Below, piece by piece: positions 26,327-33,840 of a DNA stretch of 64,000 bases. Below the pieces are notes generated by a model that was not told the origin of the DNA, made no database searches, and saw nothing but the letters and a program-made list of their open reading frames with translations. The stretch's first letter is position 1, and the number at the start of each line of letters is the position of its first letter. Both the position numbers and the translations under genes were made by a program. The stretch comes from Mesotaenium endlicherianum (lineage: Eukaryota > Streptophyta > Zygnematophyceae > Zygnematales > Mesotaeniaceae), in NCBI GenBank assembly GCA_009602735.1, contig WELA01013787.1, forward strand, positions 37,421-101,420, given 5' to 3'.

Positions 26327-28703
26327 ATGTCCACGCGCGAGAGACAGCAACGGCATAGACGTATGCGAGAATGCGCACCCGTGGAGTACATCGCAGGAGA
26401 AACCAGCGGAAGGACTTGCACATTGCAGCGAGCACGGCGTGTGCACGCGTGTGCGTGCCTGTGCGCGCCTGCGCGTATGCTTTCGTGTGTGTGCGTGCTT
26501 GAGCGTGCGTGCGTGTGTGTGCGCGCGCGCGCATGTGTGCGTGCGTGTGTGTGTATGTGGGCGTGAGTGTGTGTGCGCATGTGTGTGAGCGTGTGCGTGC
26601 ATGCATGCGGGAGCCAGAGAGAGAGAGAGAGGGGAGAGAGAGAGAGAGACCTACACAGAGAGAAGAGGGAGAGAGCAAGCAGCGGAAAGACAACGGACCT
26701 CGGGGGAACCAGCGGAAGTAGTTGCACATCACAACGGCCGCGATGAGCGTCTTGCCCAGGCCCGTGGGCAGGCACACCAGCGTGTTGGCAAACAGCGCCG
26801 TCTGCGCCATCCGGAACTGGTACTCCCGCCGCTCCTTGTTCTCTGCGCGCGCGCTCGCCCACAGCCGCAGAATTTAGGGTTTAGGCATCAGGCAGCTAGG
26901 GTTCAACAACATCCGGGACTAGTACTCCCGCCGCTCCTTCTCTGTGCGCGCTCAACCCCAGCCACGGGGCAGTCTCAACAATGGGTGGGAGCTTCTTCTC
27001 GGCAACGCAGGCCTCACACGAGCTGATGGGAGGTTTTCTCCCTGTCCAACCGGGGTCCTCGAGCCGGAACCCGGGCCCCCACTGGAACAAGCACTAATCC
27101 AAACCACAGAAGGGGGAGTCATCAACCCTAACCACAGCCTCGTATGACCCCTGACCCGACGCCCCCCCCGCACGACCTGCGCGTAGATTACCTCCCACCG
27201 AAGCTGGGTACCCATACAGTCACAAGCTTTAGGGTTTAAGCATCAGGCAGCTAGGGTTTGACGACATCCGGGACTGGGACTCCCGCCGCTCCCTAGGGGT
27301 CGAAGCACTTCCATTGCTGAGCAGTTCAAGGATTGTGCAATGCACACATTTTTAAGGTTTTGAGATGAGCGTTGGGGGGTTTCTCTCGGCGCCAGGAGCC
27401 CGAGGTCGGCATCTCCAGTCCGGAAAGAGGAGGAAGAGGGGTTTAGGGACCGGTCCATTTGTCGCACCTGGGTAGATCCAGGTGGCGGCAGCTTCTTCGT
27501 CCACCTCGTGCGCGGGGTGGGGCTGGAGCAAATCCGCCCCTGGGTCGCCCCCCCCCCCTTCCCATCTGCCCCCCCCTCTTCGCGTGACTTCCAGGTGGGC
27601 GAACCTCGCCCCTGAGGGCCTAGGGTTCTGCAGATTAGGGTTGACTTGAGGGTTGGCGTGAGGGTTGCCTGAGTTACGGTTACGATTGGGATGAAGATTT
27701 GGGGTAGGCTTAGGGTTAGGGTTTGGCAGCCCCCACGACAAGAACAGGCTGCTCTGCGCCTTCTTTTGGCCAGGCGCGCTGCCGCCCGCGCCGCCCGCGC
27801 CACCCACCCCTCTCCCCGAGCCACACGGCCGCATTTCTCCTCCCTGCCCGTGTGGCCATTCTCTGGGCCCGCCACCTGGCGCCCAGGTGGGGCCGGCTGG
27901 CGCTGCACCCTGAGCACTGCCATCAGGCGGTCCTCCCTCTTGGCCCTGACACCCCCCGTCCAGTGCGACAGAATCAGGCCACCTGTCAGCATCTCCCGCC
28001 CCGAGGTCCCCTGCTGAAGCCGCCTGGTCACCCGGCATTGCTGATTGCCACGTGTCACTGACGGGACCTGCCACCTGTCCCCCAAGTCCGCCAACATGGC
28101 CCGGCCCACCTCCCGCATGGTCCCCACGTGCACCTGCATGGCTGCCCTCCTGTCTGCCGCCACCTGGCAGGCCCAAGGCTCCCCCCACCCACTCACTGCC
28201 ACCGCCGCCGCTGCCGGGCCGGCTGGAGGCCGCCCCCTCCCAGCCGCCGCCACCTGGCAGCGGACCGAAGACTCCCCGCACACACCCGGGGATTTGAGCT
28301 GCTGCTGCTGCGCCGGCTGCGTGTGGGGGCTCTCTAGTGTTCTGGGGGAGGGGCCTACTCTCCGGAGCGGCGGCGCCACCTGGCGGGATGGACCTGAAAT
28401 CCCACACATCGTAGGGATTCTCGAGCCCCTGCCCCCGGTTTCCGTTCACACCATACAGAATACCCCTCGTGCCATGTGGGCTGGGAGTGGGGAGGGGCCT
28501 TAGCGCCCCCCCCGTCGGCCAGCCCCGCTGGCCCGGGCTTGGCCCGCCAGCTGGCGGCTGACGTGGCTGCTGATAAAGCAGGCGCTGCGGCTGCGGCTGC
28601 TGGTGGGGCGCGGTGGGGGGGGCGTGATTTGGCTGCAATGGGAGCGTCCGATCGGCAACGATCTGATCCACAGCGGTGGATGCTGCTTCCCAATCGATAT
28701 CCT
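5846..28703 (-). CDS. FANCM: FANCM-family DNA helicase, many-exon gene
   Basis: FANCM/Mph1/Hef proteins are superfamily-2 DNA translocases that remodel stalled forks and D-loops and limit crossovers. Recognised exons on the minus strand are 28703-27468, 26842-26699, 25509-25427, 24987-24870, 24106-24015, 22478-22424, 21696-21575, 21080-20967, 19903-19698, 19114-18990, 18062-18002, 17159-17092, 16463-16447 (cut by a gap), 15798-15640, about 14840-14709, 14000-9632, about 8562-8459, about 7965-7684 and 7409-5846. Motifs in order are LPTGLGKT (Walker A), [25 protein letters not shown] and [12 protein letters not shown], then FHPSPRM, as in plant FANCM. Phase agrees at nearly every junction from the first to the helicase-C exons. 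The C-terminal half is dominated by Gly, Ala, Gln, Glu and Asn-Pro repeats; no endonuclease domain was recognised. The first exon, upstream of 28703, was not found. Confidence 0.9.
7684..7965 (-). CDS. FANCM: FANCM exon: acidic segment with DMMxVYR box
   Basis: It is acidic and Ser-rich, with [14 protein letters not shown] and VDMMHVYR at the end. The family has DMMAIYRRSLLSQ here. Donor TACAG|GTGGGA splits the Arg codon, and the next exon begins in phase with RSLLTQ. Confidence 0.7.
8185..8366. repeat. (CA)n microsatellite in FANCM intron
   Basis: Alternating CA/CG with interruptions on the plus strand, that is TG/CG on the transcribed strand. A shorter run lies at 7968-8024. Such alternating purine-pyrimidine DNA can form Z-DNA. 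The His-Thr repeat frames here are artefacts of the repeat. Confidence 0.9.
8459..8562 (-). CDS. FANCM: FANCM exon: small basic/acidic segment
   Basis: After acceptor TGCGCAG it reads [19 protein letters not shown] then [15 protein letters not shown]. The RIFFDEEA box resembles the conserved FFDDEAE patch in FANCM tails. The phase with the preceding giant exon is right; the donor (about 8459) is uncertain. Confidence 0.55.
9138..9492. repeat. (CA)n/(CACG)n microsatellite in FANCM intron
   Basis: Three CA/CACGCA blocks are separated by short unique sequence, within the intron between the giant exon and the small exon at 8562. Confidence 0.9.
9632..14000 (-). CDS. FANCM: FANCM giant exon, low-complexity C-terminal half
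   Basis: Acceptor TTTCCAG opens with [18 protein letters not shown], in phase with the preceding SPRM. The exon is about 1,450 codons and open throughout. It is built of Gly-, Ala-, Gln- and Glu-rich blocks: poly-Gln/Glu from CTG/CTC repeats near 11000-11250, and poly-Ala from GCT repeats near 12200-12310. Asn-Pro repeats near 10200-10290 and 12930-13090 come from telomere-like DNA. Donor GACAG|GTGGCA at 9632 is in the right phase for the next exon and stops the frame before it runs into the (GT)n of the intron. Confidence 0.7.
14709..14840 (-). CDS. FANCM: FANCM exon: end of the helicase domain
   Basis: It encodes [20 protein letters not shown], then [21 protein letters not shown], matching plant VLACEGSELKGYMRKQ followed by FDFHPSPRM. 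The donor is ATG|GTGGGC. No canonical AG acceptor is visible just before the homologous part, so the left boundary of the exon on the transcript is uncertain. Confidence 0.8.
15640..15798 (-). CDS. FANCM: FANCM exon: helicase motifs V and VI
   Basis: It encodes [19 protein letters not shown], then [18 protein letters not shown] and [15 protein letters not shown], the most conserved part of the family. The acceptor is AAACAG. The donor is taken as CAA|GTCAAT, a weak match. Confidence 0.92.
16447..16463 (-). CDS. FANCM: FANCM exon fragment cut by an assembly gap
   Basis: After acceptor ATGTGCAG the bases read in phase as AKAVKG and then hit the single n at 16447. The family continues here with GKTLKGQSQ, and this is the stretch missing between the exons at 17092 and 15798. 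The n therefore probably stands for a gap holding the rest of the exon. Confidence 0.5.
16482..16572. repeat. (CA)n microsatellite in FANCM intron
   Basis: A CA/CGCA run directly beside the gap-cut FANCM exon. The repeat may explain why the assembly failed at 16447. Confidence 0.85.
17092..17159 (-). CDS. FANCM: FANCM exon after motif IV
   Basis: It encodes [20 protein letters not shown] followed by ST, matching plant DIMDALANIGDFVKATQFIGQSS. The acceptor is GCTGCAG and the donor CACAG|GTGTGT. Confidence 0.85.
18002..18062 (-). CDS. FANCM: FANCM exon: helicase motif IV
   Basis: This 61-bp exon encodes [20 protein letters not shown], matching plant DPRNSRVIIFSNFRGSV. The acceptor is GGGTAG and the donor GTGCA|GTGAGG; the phases fit both neighbours. 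Confidence 0.85.
18228..18420. repeat. (CA)n with a 40-bp higher-order unit
   Basis: CA runs interrupted by a repeated ACATGTGACTGTGGACAC block (about 18325-18342 and 18373-18390), giving a two-copy higher-order repeat inside a FANCM intron. Confidence 0.85.
18540..18975. repeat. Polypyrimidine (CTCCCT)n tract, about 430 bp
   Basis: Nearly all C and T on the plus strand, purine-only on the FANCM transcript strand. It lies just inside the intron after the exon ending at 18990. Mirror-symmetric polypurine DNA like this can form triplex (H-DNA). The Glu/Arg/Gly frames on the minus strand are products of the repeat. Confidence 0.9.
18990..19114 (-). CDS. FANCM: FANCM exon before helicase motif IV
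   Basis: It encodes [19 protein letters not shown] then [17 protein letters not shown], matching plant GAPSPKLSKMLEILVDHF. The acceptor is GCGCAG and the donor TTTG|GTGAGG. Confidence 0.88.
19698..19903 (-). CDS. FANCM: FANCM exon: helical insertion domain, part 2
   Basis: It encodes [19 protein letters not shown], then [20 protein letters not shown] and the end LLEDQMRK. This corresponds to the plant segment FGALITLYHIRKLLSSHGIRPAYEMLEEKLKQ. The acceptor is TGTGCAG and the donor AAA|GTACAG. Confidence 0.8.
20312..20400. repeat. 15-bp minisatellite, six copies
   Basis: Six units close to GATGTCATTAAAATG lie head to tail inside a FANCM intron, with one to four changes per unit. Confidence 0.8.
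20967..21080 (-). CDS. FANCM: FANCM exon: helical insertion domain, part 1
   Basis: It encodes [20 protein letters not shown] then [18 protein letters not shown]. It is predicted helical and lies where FANCM/Hef have their insertion domain between the two RecA folds. The phase is 0 at both ends, which fits its neighbours; the similarity itself is weaker. Confidence 0.75.
21575..21696 (-). CDS. FANCM: FANCM exon following motif III
   Basis: It encodes [20 protein letters not shown] then [20 protein letters not shown], matching the plant FANCM segment IQHIIDNLYISTLEYRNES. A near copy of its acceptor end lies in the intron upstream (about 21762-21805). Confidence 0.88.
22424..22478 (-). CDS. 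FANCM: FANCM exon: motif III (short exon)
   Basis: This 55-bp exon encodes [19 protein letters not shown], matching plant [18 protein letters not shown]. Acceptor GGGCAG and donor GGCG|GTATTT keep phase with both neighbours. It is too short to stand out as an open frame. Confidence 0.88.
23340..23560. repeat. Degenerate telomere-like (CCCTAA)n tract
   Basis: It contains CCCTAACCCTAACCCTAATC followed by many altered CCCTAA/CCTAA units, in a FANCM intron. A second tract runs from about 23780 to 23990. These are interstitial, with ordinary gene sequence on both sides, so they do not mark a chromosome end. Confidence 0.75.
24015..24106 (-). CDS. FANCM: FANCM exon: DEAH box
   Basis: It encodes [20 protein letters not shown] followed by [10 protein letters not shown]. 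The DEAH box (motif II) coordinates magnesium and ATP hydrolysis. The acceptor is TCTGCAG and the donor GAGCAG|GTGTGA. Confidence 0.92.
24870..24987 (-). CDS. FANCM: FANCM exon between motifs Ia and II
   Basis: It encodes [19 protein letters not shown] then [18 protein letters not shown], matching the family sequence KRVFFVTPQVLEKDI. The acceptor is CCGCAG and the donor GGCC|GTGCGT. Confidence 0.9.
25427..25509 (-). CDS. FANCM: FANCM exon: helicase motif Ia
   Basis: It encodes [19 protein letters not shown] and HQIMGIPQ, matching plant FANCM KIVFAAPSRPLVMQQIEAC. The acceptor is TGTGCAG and the donor CGCAG|GTATTG, ending in phase 0. Confidence 0.9.
25740..25761. other. Assembly gap (22 N)
   Basis: A run of n inside C-rich FANCM intron sequence. 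Confidence 0.99.
26180..26654. repeat. (TG)n/(CG) and (GA)n microsatellites in FANCM intron
   Basis: Alternating GT/GC from about 26200 to 26605 with a pure GT core at 26277-26318. An AG run follows at 26616-26652. The block lies just inside the intron after the Walker A exon. Confidence 0.9.
26699..26842 (-). CDS. FANCM: FANCM exon: Walker A
   Basis: The exon reads through [16 protein letters not shown] and [18 protein letters not shown] to NYFRWFP. This is the Q-motif-like region and the ATP-binding motif I of FANCM. The acceptor is GCGCAG and the donor CGAG|GTCCGT. The phase joins exactly with the exons on both sides. Confidence 0.92.
26873..27300 (-). repeat. Two decayed copies of a FANCM exon edge in its upstream intron
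   Basis: The plus-strand sequence of the Walker A exon start, CATCCGGAACTGGTACTCCC and on (26809-26850), recurs with changes at about 26909-26950 and 27264-27300. The last two also share an upstream TTTAGGGTTTAGGCATCAGG block (26873 and 27227). They lack the helicase codons beyond the edge, so they are duplicated splice-site regions and not exons. Confidence 0.75.
27468..28703 (-). CDS. FANCM: FANCM exon: N-terminal region
   Basis: The acceptor CCACAG at 28704 opens with [15 protein letters not shown], matching the conserved DFDWEAA start of plant FANCM. The exon ends [11 protein letters not shown] at donor CCCAG|GTGCG, just before the helicase core. Between these lies about 350 residues of Gly/Pro-rich and Asn-Pro-rich sequence, the latter encoded by telomere-like CCCTAA repeats around 27600-27730. 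Part of the middle could be intron, although the frame stays open. Confidence 0.75.
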
Positions 28704-28724
28704 GTGGAGGCGGAGACACGCCCG

Positions 28725-29045
28725 CACACACACACGCAGGCATGCGCACACGCGCATAAACAGACACACACGTACTTGCACGCACCCGCACGCCCGCACA
28801 GCACATGCAGACGTGCACACACGCACCCAGGGACGCACACAGGCACATGCGCACGCACACGCACACGTACCCGCATGGGCACACGACGCACACACGCTCA
28901 CACACACACGCACGCGCACGCACACAAACATACACACACACGCACACACACACACGCACGCACGCACGCACATGCATGCACATGTACACACACGCACACG
29001 CATGCACACACGCACGCACACACGCACACACAAGCAAAGGCGCAG
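28725..29045. repeat. (CA)n/(CACG)n microsatellite
   Basis: CA/CGCA repeats immediately upstream of the first recognised FANCM exon. The part from 28829 on is also present, inverted, at 49980-50277. Confidence 0.9.
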
Positions 29046-30312
29046 GCAAACACGCACAGAGACACAAACGCTCTCAAGTCAGAAGTGCACTGCTTGTTCT
29101 CTGTCCATATCCAGCTGCCCGAAGGTAGTATCGACTTAACTGTTACAATACTTGCGCTCACGCCTGCTTAGAATCAAGCAGTATGAAAAGTTCCGGATGA
29201 AGTGCATGACACCTCAAAGCCCGTGGCTAAAGTAACGACACCTGGCAACTTGGTAGCTGTCCTACTCTTCTGCTGCTGACGTGGCAGGGCTCCTAGCTAT
29301 GGAAGGCGAGTGGACGCAGATTGTCCAGCTAAGGCATGACACCTGGCAGCTCTGAGCTGCTGCCACGGCGCTGAGGTCTCTCCCGAGTTCGGACGCACTA
29401 GATGTGAAAGGGTCAGCGGAAGTGGAGTGCCACATCAGCAAGCTTGGGCAGAACGCAGTCTCTGCTTCATGCACCCGCATGCAGTGATTGAGCGAATAAC
29501 AGCTTGTGGTAAGGAAAGAACTCTGAATAACGGATCTGAACCTTTATAAATTCCCATAAAGCCCCATCGTTCATGTAAAGCTCAGAGCTCCCTAAAGAGA
29601 GCAAGCAAGCACATGCATGGGCAGCCCTAAGTGAGGAGTGAGCAAGGGTGACATCAATCAATTTCTTGGCCGAGTGGGGGGCTACGTGGGGGTGCTGCAG
29701 GAAGGCCGGCTGCAATTTCAAGAAGCAGGATAGCCAAGAGACACGAGGGGATATGGACTCATGGAGACCGGAAGGATACAGGTGCTAACATGCGAGCGGA
29801 ACTAGATGATCACGAGCGAGCTTCTTACCTCATCATCGAAGAAGGGGTCCATGTGCCTACAAGGGATGCCGCCTATCATGCAGCAGGTGGTGGAGAGGGC
29901 TCATTGTGCCCAAGGATCACGAAGATTTTTTTATCACGATCGTCATAAGAACCTCCCGTGAGCCTCCCGTCAAAGTGAGTTGCTAAGCAAACAGCGAAGC
30001 TTCGCGAACGACGATGTGTACGTTCAAATTTGTTCTTACCCGGAAGTGCTCCGGAACACCTACAATTGCGCTTCTTGTTAGTCGCGTTACCTGGTCATGT
30101 CACGAGACCAGTGCCCTTATTCTGCACGAGACCAGTGCCCTTATTCTGCAGGAGTCCTCGTGTCTTTAACTTCTACTGAACTGATGCAGCCATGCAAGCT
30201 CGCCCATGCAGTTCGGTTTATACATGGAGTGCATACGCTGAGGGCTGAGGGCAGAGGAGCATGCAGGCCAATCTCGAAACTTCACATTCACATTTCGACA
30301 AAATTTGAAATG
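28829..30312 (+). repeat. Inverted duplication, left copy
   Basis: From GGGACGCACACAGGCACATG at 28830 to about 30312 this segment matches, in reverse complement, 49345-50277. It covers the CA repeat, a unique stretch with GACACCTGGCA motifs, and the end TCTCGAAACTTCACATTCAC. The left copy has 471 extra bases at 29528-29998, bounded by the direct repeat GAA. They are either an insertion here or a loss in the other copy. No gene was recognised in either copy. Confidence 0.85.
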
Positions 30313-30554
30313 TTCAGAAAGGGCGGGCTTCTACACGGCTGACGGCTCACTGCTGACGGAGAGATGGAGGGTACCTTTTCGTTAATGCGTTTCCATTGGA
30401 TATCCAAGTAATTTGTCTCAATAAGGAAAATATCTTTTGTTTTTAGACCTCTCCAAACATTTTACCTGTTTGTTACAAACTTGACCAGTGTTTCTTTGCT
30501 CGACGTCGGACAATCATTGAAGGCTCTAACTTTTAGTCAATGTAGGCATGACAA

Positions 30555-30765
30555 AAACAGGAACTTAACAGTAAAGTGTATTTCCAAGTGTGGGATATAA
30601 GGAAAAGATCCTACCAGTCTGGAAACCAGACAAGAACTCAGCAGTAAAGAGCATTTCCAAGTGTGGAATAAGGAAAAGATCCTACCGAATCCGGAAACCA
30701 AACAGAAACTCAGCAATAAAGAGCATTTCTAAGTGTGAAATAAGAAAAATTCCTACCGAATACCT
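30555..30765. repeat. 72-bp tandem repeat, three copies
   Basis: Three head-to-tail units contain CAGTAAAGAGCATTTCCAAG and GGAAAAGATCCTACC, decaying rightwards. The third unit runs up to the donor of a phosphate-transporter exon at 30764, so the repeat lies in that gene's intron or 3' region. Confidence 0.85.
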
Positions 30766-31575
30766 GGTAGATGACGACGTAGGGCCCGACATCATTGGCA
30801 ACATCGATGGCGTCGTGAGCGAAGGACATCACCGTGACGGAGAACACCTGCAGGTATCAAAAGACACGCTCCGTCTCATGGGGTGGTAACTGGCGCTAAT
30901 TTTCCGAGATTTTATATTTGGAGCCTTAAATTTTTGAATCTTGTCACTAAATTTCCTAACTTTGATTTCAAGGCGCTATTAATAATTTTTGTTGATTAAA
31001 GGTCGCTAATTCACTGCACTATTTTGACATTTTGATTTCAGGGCGCTAATTCAAAACCTTGAATTTTGGGCGCTATTTCACCCGGATTCTCGAAGGGAGT
31101 TTCCCCCCCATGCTCCATCTTGTAGCCGTGCACCTCTGCGTGATCCCACACGGCCATCAGAGTCTCGTCCTTGCCAATGGCGTCATGTATCTTGTAGCTT
31201 GAGCCCTGCACATCTACTCATGCTTGAATCACAACAAGAACTACTATCCATTGTTTAAAAAACATTCAACCATAATCTAAGCCTTACCAGAAACGCAACT
31301 CCTGAGGCCCTGCTGCATGCAGTATCAGCGGCACTTGAGGCCCTGCTACCAGCAGAAGCCGAATTCTAGAGAGCTTGGCCACTGAGAAGGTTGTGAGTAC
31401 TCACGTAGAGGACGGTGCGGACAACGACATTTTGCGTCAAAGCACAGCCGACGGCGAAGTTGACCGACCAATCGTTGTACCAATGGCCCAGCTTGTCGAA
31501 GTTGGGAAGGCCTGAGCCAGTGTTAACCGCGTCCAGGTCAATCAGAGTCTTGAGCTTGGCAGCCTCCACCTCGCC
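30764..31575 (-). pseudogene. PiT-family phosphate transporter (PHO4-like), three exons
   Basis: PiT proteins are membrane symporters of inorganic phosphate with Na+ or H+. Minus-strand exons, in order, are about 31575-31405 (EVEAAKLKTLIDLDAVNTG to VVVRTVLY; donor CTAC|GTGAGT), 31205-31081 (SSYKIHDAIGKDETLMAVW, DHAEVHGYKMEHGGE; acceptor TGTGCAG) and 30847-30764 (VFSVTVMSFAHDAIDVANDV, GPYVVIYQ; donor CCAG|GTATTC). The last matches the family signature SFAHGANDVANAIGPF, and the second fits the DIH...HANAEVFDPKTE stretch before it. The signature Gly-Ala-Asn reads Asp-Ala-Ile and the following Asn is Asp. Conserved transport residues are therefore changed and membrane exons are not seen on either side. 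I call it a decayed gene piece; a divergent living gene is possible. Confidence 0.55.
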
Positions 31576-32300
31576 ATTTGAAAATTAAAAAATTGTCAAT
31601 TGCATATTATTCGTTAATATAATTTATAAACTTGTTAAAAACGTAACTACAATATTTGTGACATCAATTTGAAAATTTTGCAATTATTGCGGGCGAATTA
31701 AAACCCAACGTATTCACTTGTTGTGACCAACGTTTTGGATTGAACTTTTGATATTAAATTTAGTGTTGATCTTTATATGTATTAATATGCACTAAACATA
31801 CTAATGCATAAATTGATTCATTGATTTATATTTTAATATACTATTACTGATATACATTTTAAAATTATAAATATACACAAAATTTACAATGCGCTATTGT
31901 AAAATGTCAAAATAAGTATATATATACATTTGATATTAAAATAAAAAGCAAAATTTGTATGTATACAATTCTAAACAACAAGATTTTCAGAGCATTTACT
32001 GTCAATAACGTAATTGTAAATTTTAAGAAATTAATCTATAAATATATTTATTAACGTACTAAAAACTCATTTTATTTTTGTATGTAATCAATTTTTTTCT
32101 ACTCTCCAAAAAAAAAAAATAAAAAATTGTTGTGTGTTTTTTTTTTGTGCGACTTTAGAAATTCAGGTGAATGCTATTCATGTCTCATCGGACTCTGTTG
32201 CTCTTTCTCGTACGCGGACAAGGAGCGCAAACCAAATTGCATGATTGCAGTAGCAATATAAGTTAGTATACATTAGTTTGTTTTCATATTTTAATACTTT
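31576..32300. other. AT-rich stretch, no gene seen
   Basis: Strongly AT-rich with homopolymer runs and no coding frame. It marks the sharp composition change between the GC-rich left part and the transposon island. Confidence 0.6.
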
Positions 32301-33085
32301 TGAATATTTTAAGAGTAATTTTGTGGATTCAAGTGTGAATAGATACTCAAGTGACTTGGTTCATGTCCTTTGAATCTTCTAAGGCATTTCCAAAATTAGA
32401 GGAAGGACCTAAAAGAACTCCATGTGGCAAAATTCAAATATGCCATTTTTAGGTGAAAAGAACATGTGTACATTATTCTAGAAAGAGGTAGCAACTTTTG
32501 GGGTGTATTGGGTGCCAACAGATCATAAAGTACCTTCTAAAAAACTATTTGTGTAGCAAGTACATAAACAAGAGCTAGAACATAGTGAGGCATTCTAGAA
32601 TCACTCTTGTACTTGCCAAATTCCAAAACTATACCAACTTCCAAAAAACCATCTCTCTTTCAAGGAACTACCACTTGTGTTCAAAAATCCTTGTCTTGAA
32701 TAGATAAAGTATTATATTTCACTGAGTTCTTTATCTATCTGTTTCATCACAATGGTATCGGAGCTAGGCACATTGGTAGCACAAGAAGATGGCCGATCCT
32801 CAAGATCAACAACGAGCTTTTGAACGAAGCACTTCATCTCTTAGAGACCCTCTTCCAACGCCGACACGAGCGCCCACTTAAGAAAACTTGCCACAACAAG
32901 GAGCACCACAAGGAGGAGCACCATCAGATCCCGTGGCAACCGCAATAGCAAAGTTGACCCCACCGCATGGAGTTCTCGCAAATGAGTAGGCAGCCTTTTT
33001 AAAGACCGTCCACAATCAAGTGGGCTTGGCCACCTATGAGGCAACCGTACAAGCGTCAAGAGAAGCTATGGCTGCCATGGCTGCC

Positions 33086-33806
33086 TGTAATGAATCAGTA
33101 TATTGGTTGATATAATATTCATTCAAATAAAATAGTTAAATAAGTTCAGCCTGCTGAACTCTAGTTATGTATCAGTCTGCTGGACTTTATACTTAATATC
33201 AGTTTAATGACTCGGCCGGAAGTAGCAGGCTGAGGTCACCTTAAGTCAGCTTGCTGACACATTCTTTGACAGCCAGCTGACTTCCGTACTCGGTAGCAGC
33301 GAACTGCCTCGATATGCATCTAAGTGTGGTATGCTAGATGAATGGCCAGGTGATATCCCTATGATGGATGGCGATTCGGGATGATGGGAGATGGCGGTGG
33401 ATTTGGTTAACCGAGGTCCTACCAACGTGGTTAACTCCCGGGTAGGCGGTGCCATCGCACTGACCGTTGAACAGTAAACTCATTCCATGTACATATGCTA
33501 GGCATTGCTCTCGAGTTCGGCATTCGGAAACGAGGCCAACTCTCTTGTACAGCTTACTGAGAGAGATCTGAATCCAAGGCGAGAAGCCATTGATACGCAC
33601 TGTCTTCTAACCTTGCTTATGTATGAGTTTACTGATTTGCATTATTGATGCTAGTTTACTCGCATTTGACTTACGAGTATTATTCACTGCTAGTGTGTTG
33701 TCCTTTGCCGTTTAACCAGTTAACGGAAAATACCATAAAGATTACTTGCTGATATAAAGATCTTTATTAATTGTTAATCGCCTATTTGGTAAGTCGATTC
33801 ATTTCA
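33086..33806 (+). repeat. 5' LTR of the young gypsy element
   Basis: 721 bp, TG...CA ends, immediately followed by the primer site. The same sequence occurs at 43383 and 51751. Confidence 0.93.
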
Positions 33807-33807
33807 G

Positions 33808-33820
33808 TGGTATCGGAGCA
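33808..33820 (+). promoter_or_regulatory. Primer-binding site
   Basis: TGGTATCGGAGCA, one base after the LTR, is close to TGGTATCAGAGCC, which pairs with plant initiator-Met tRNA. Confidence 0.85.
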
Positions 33821-33840
33821 GTTATCACAGTCTTCTTTGT

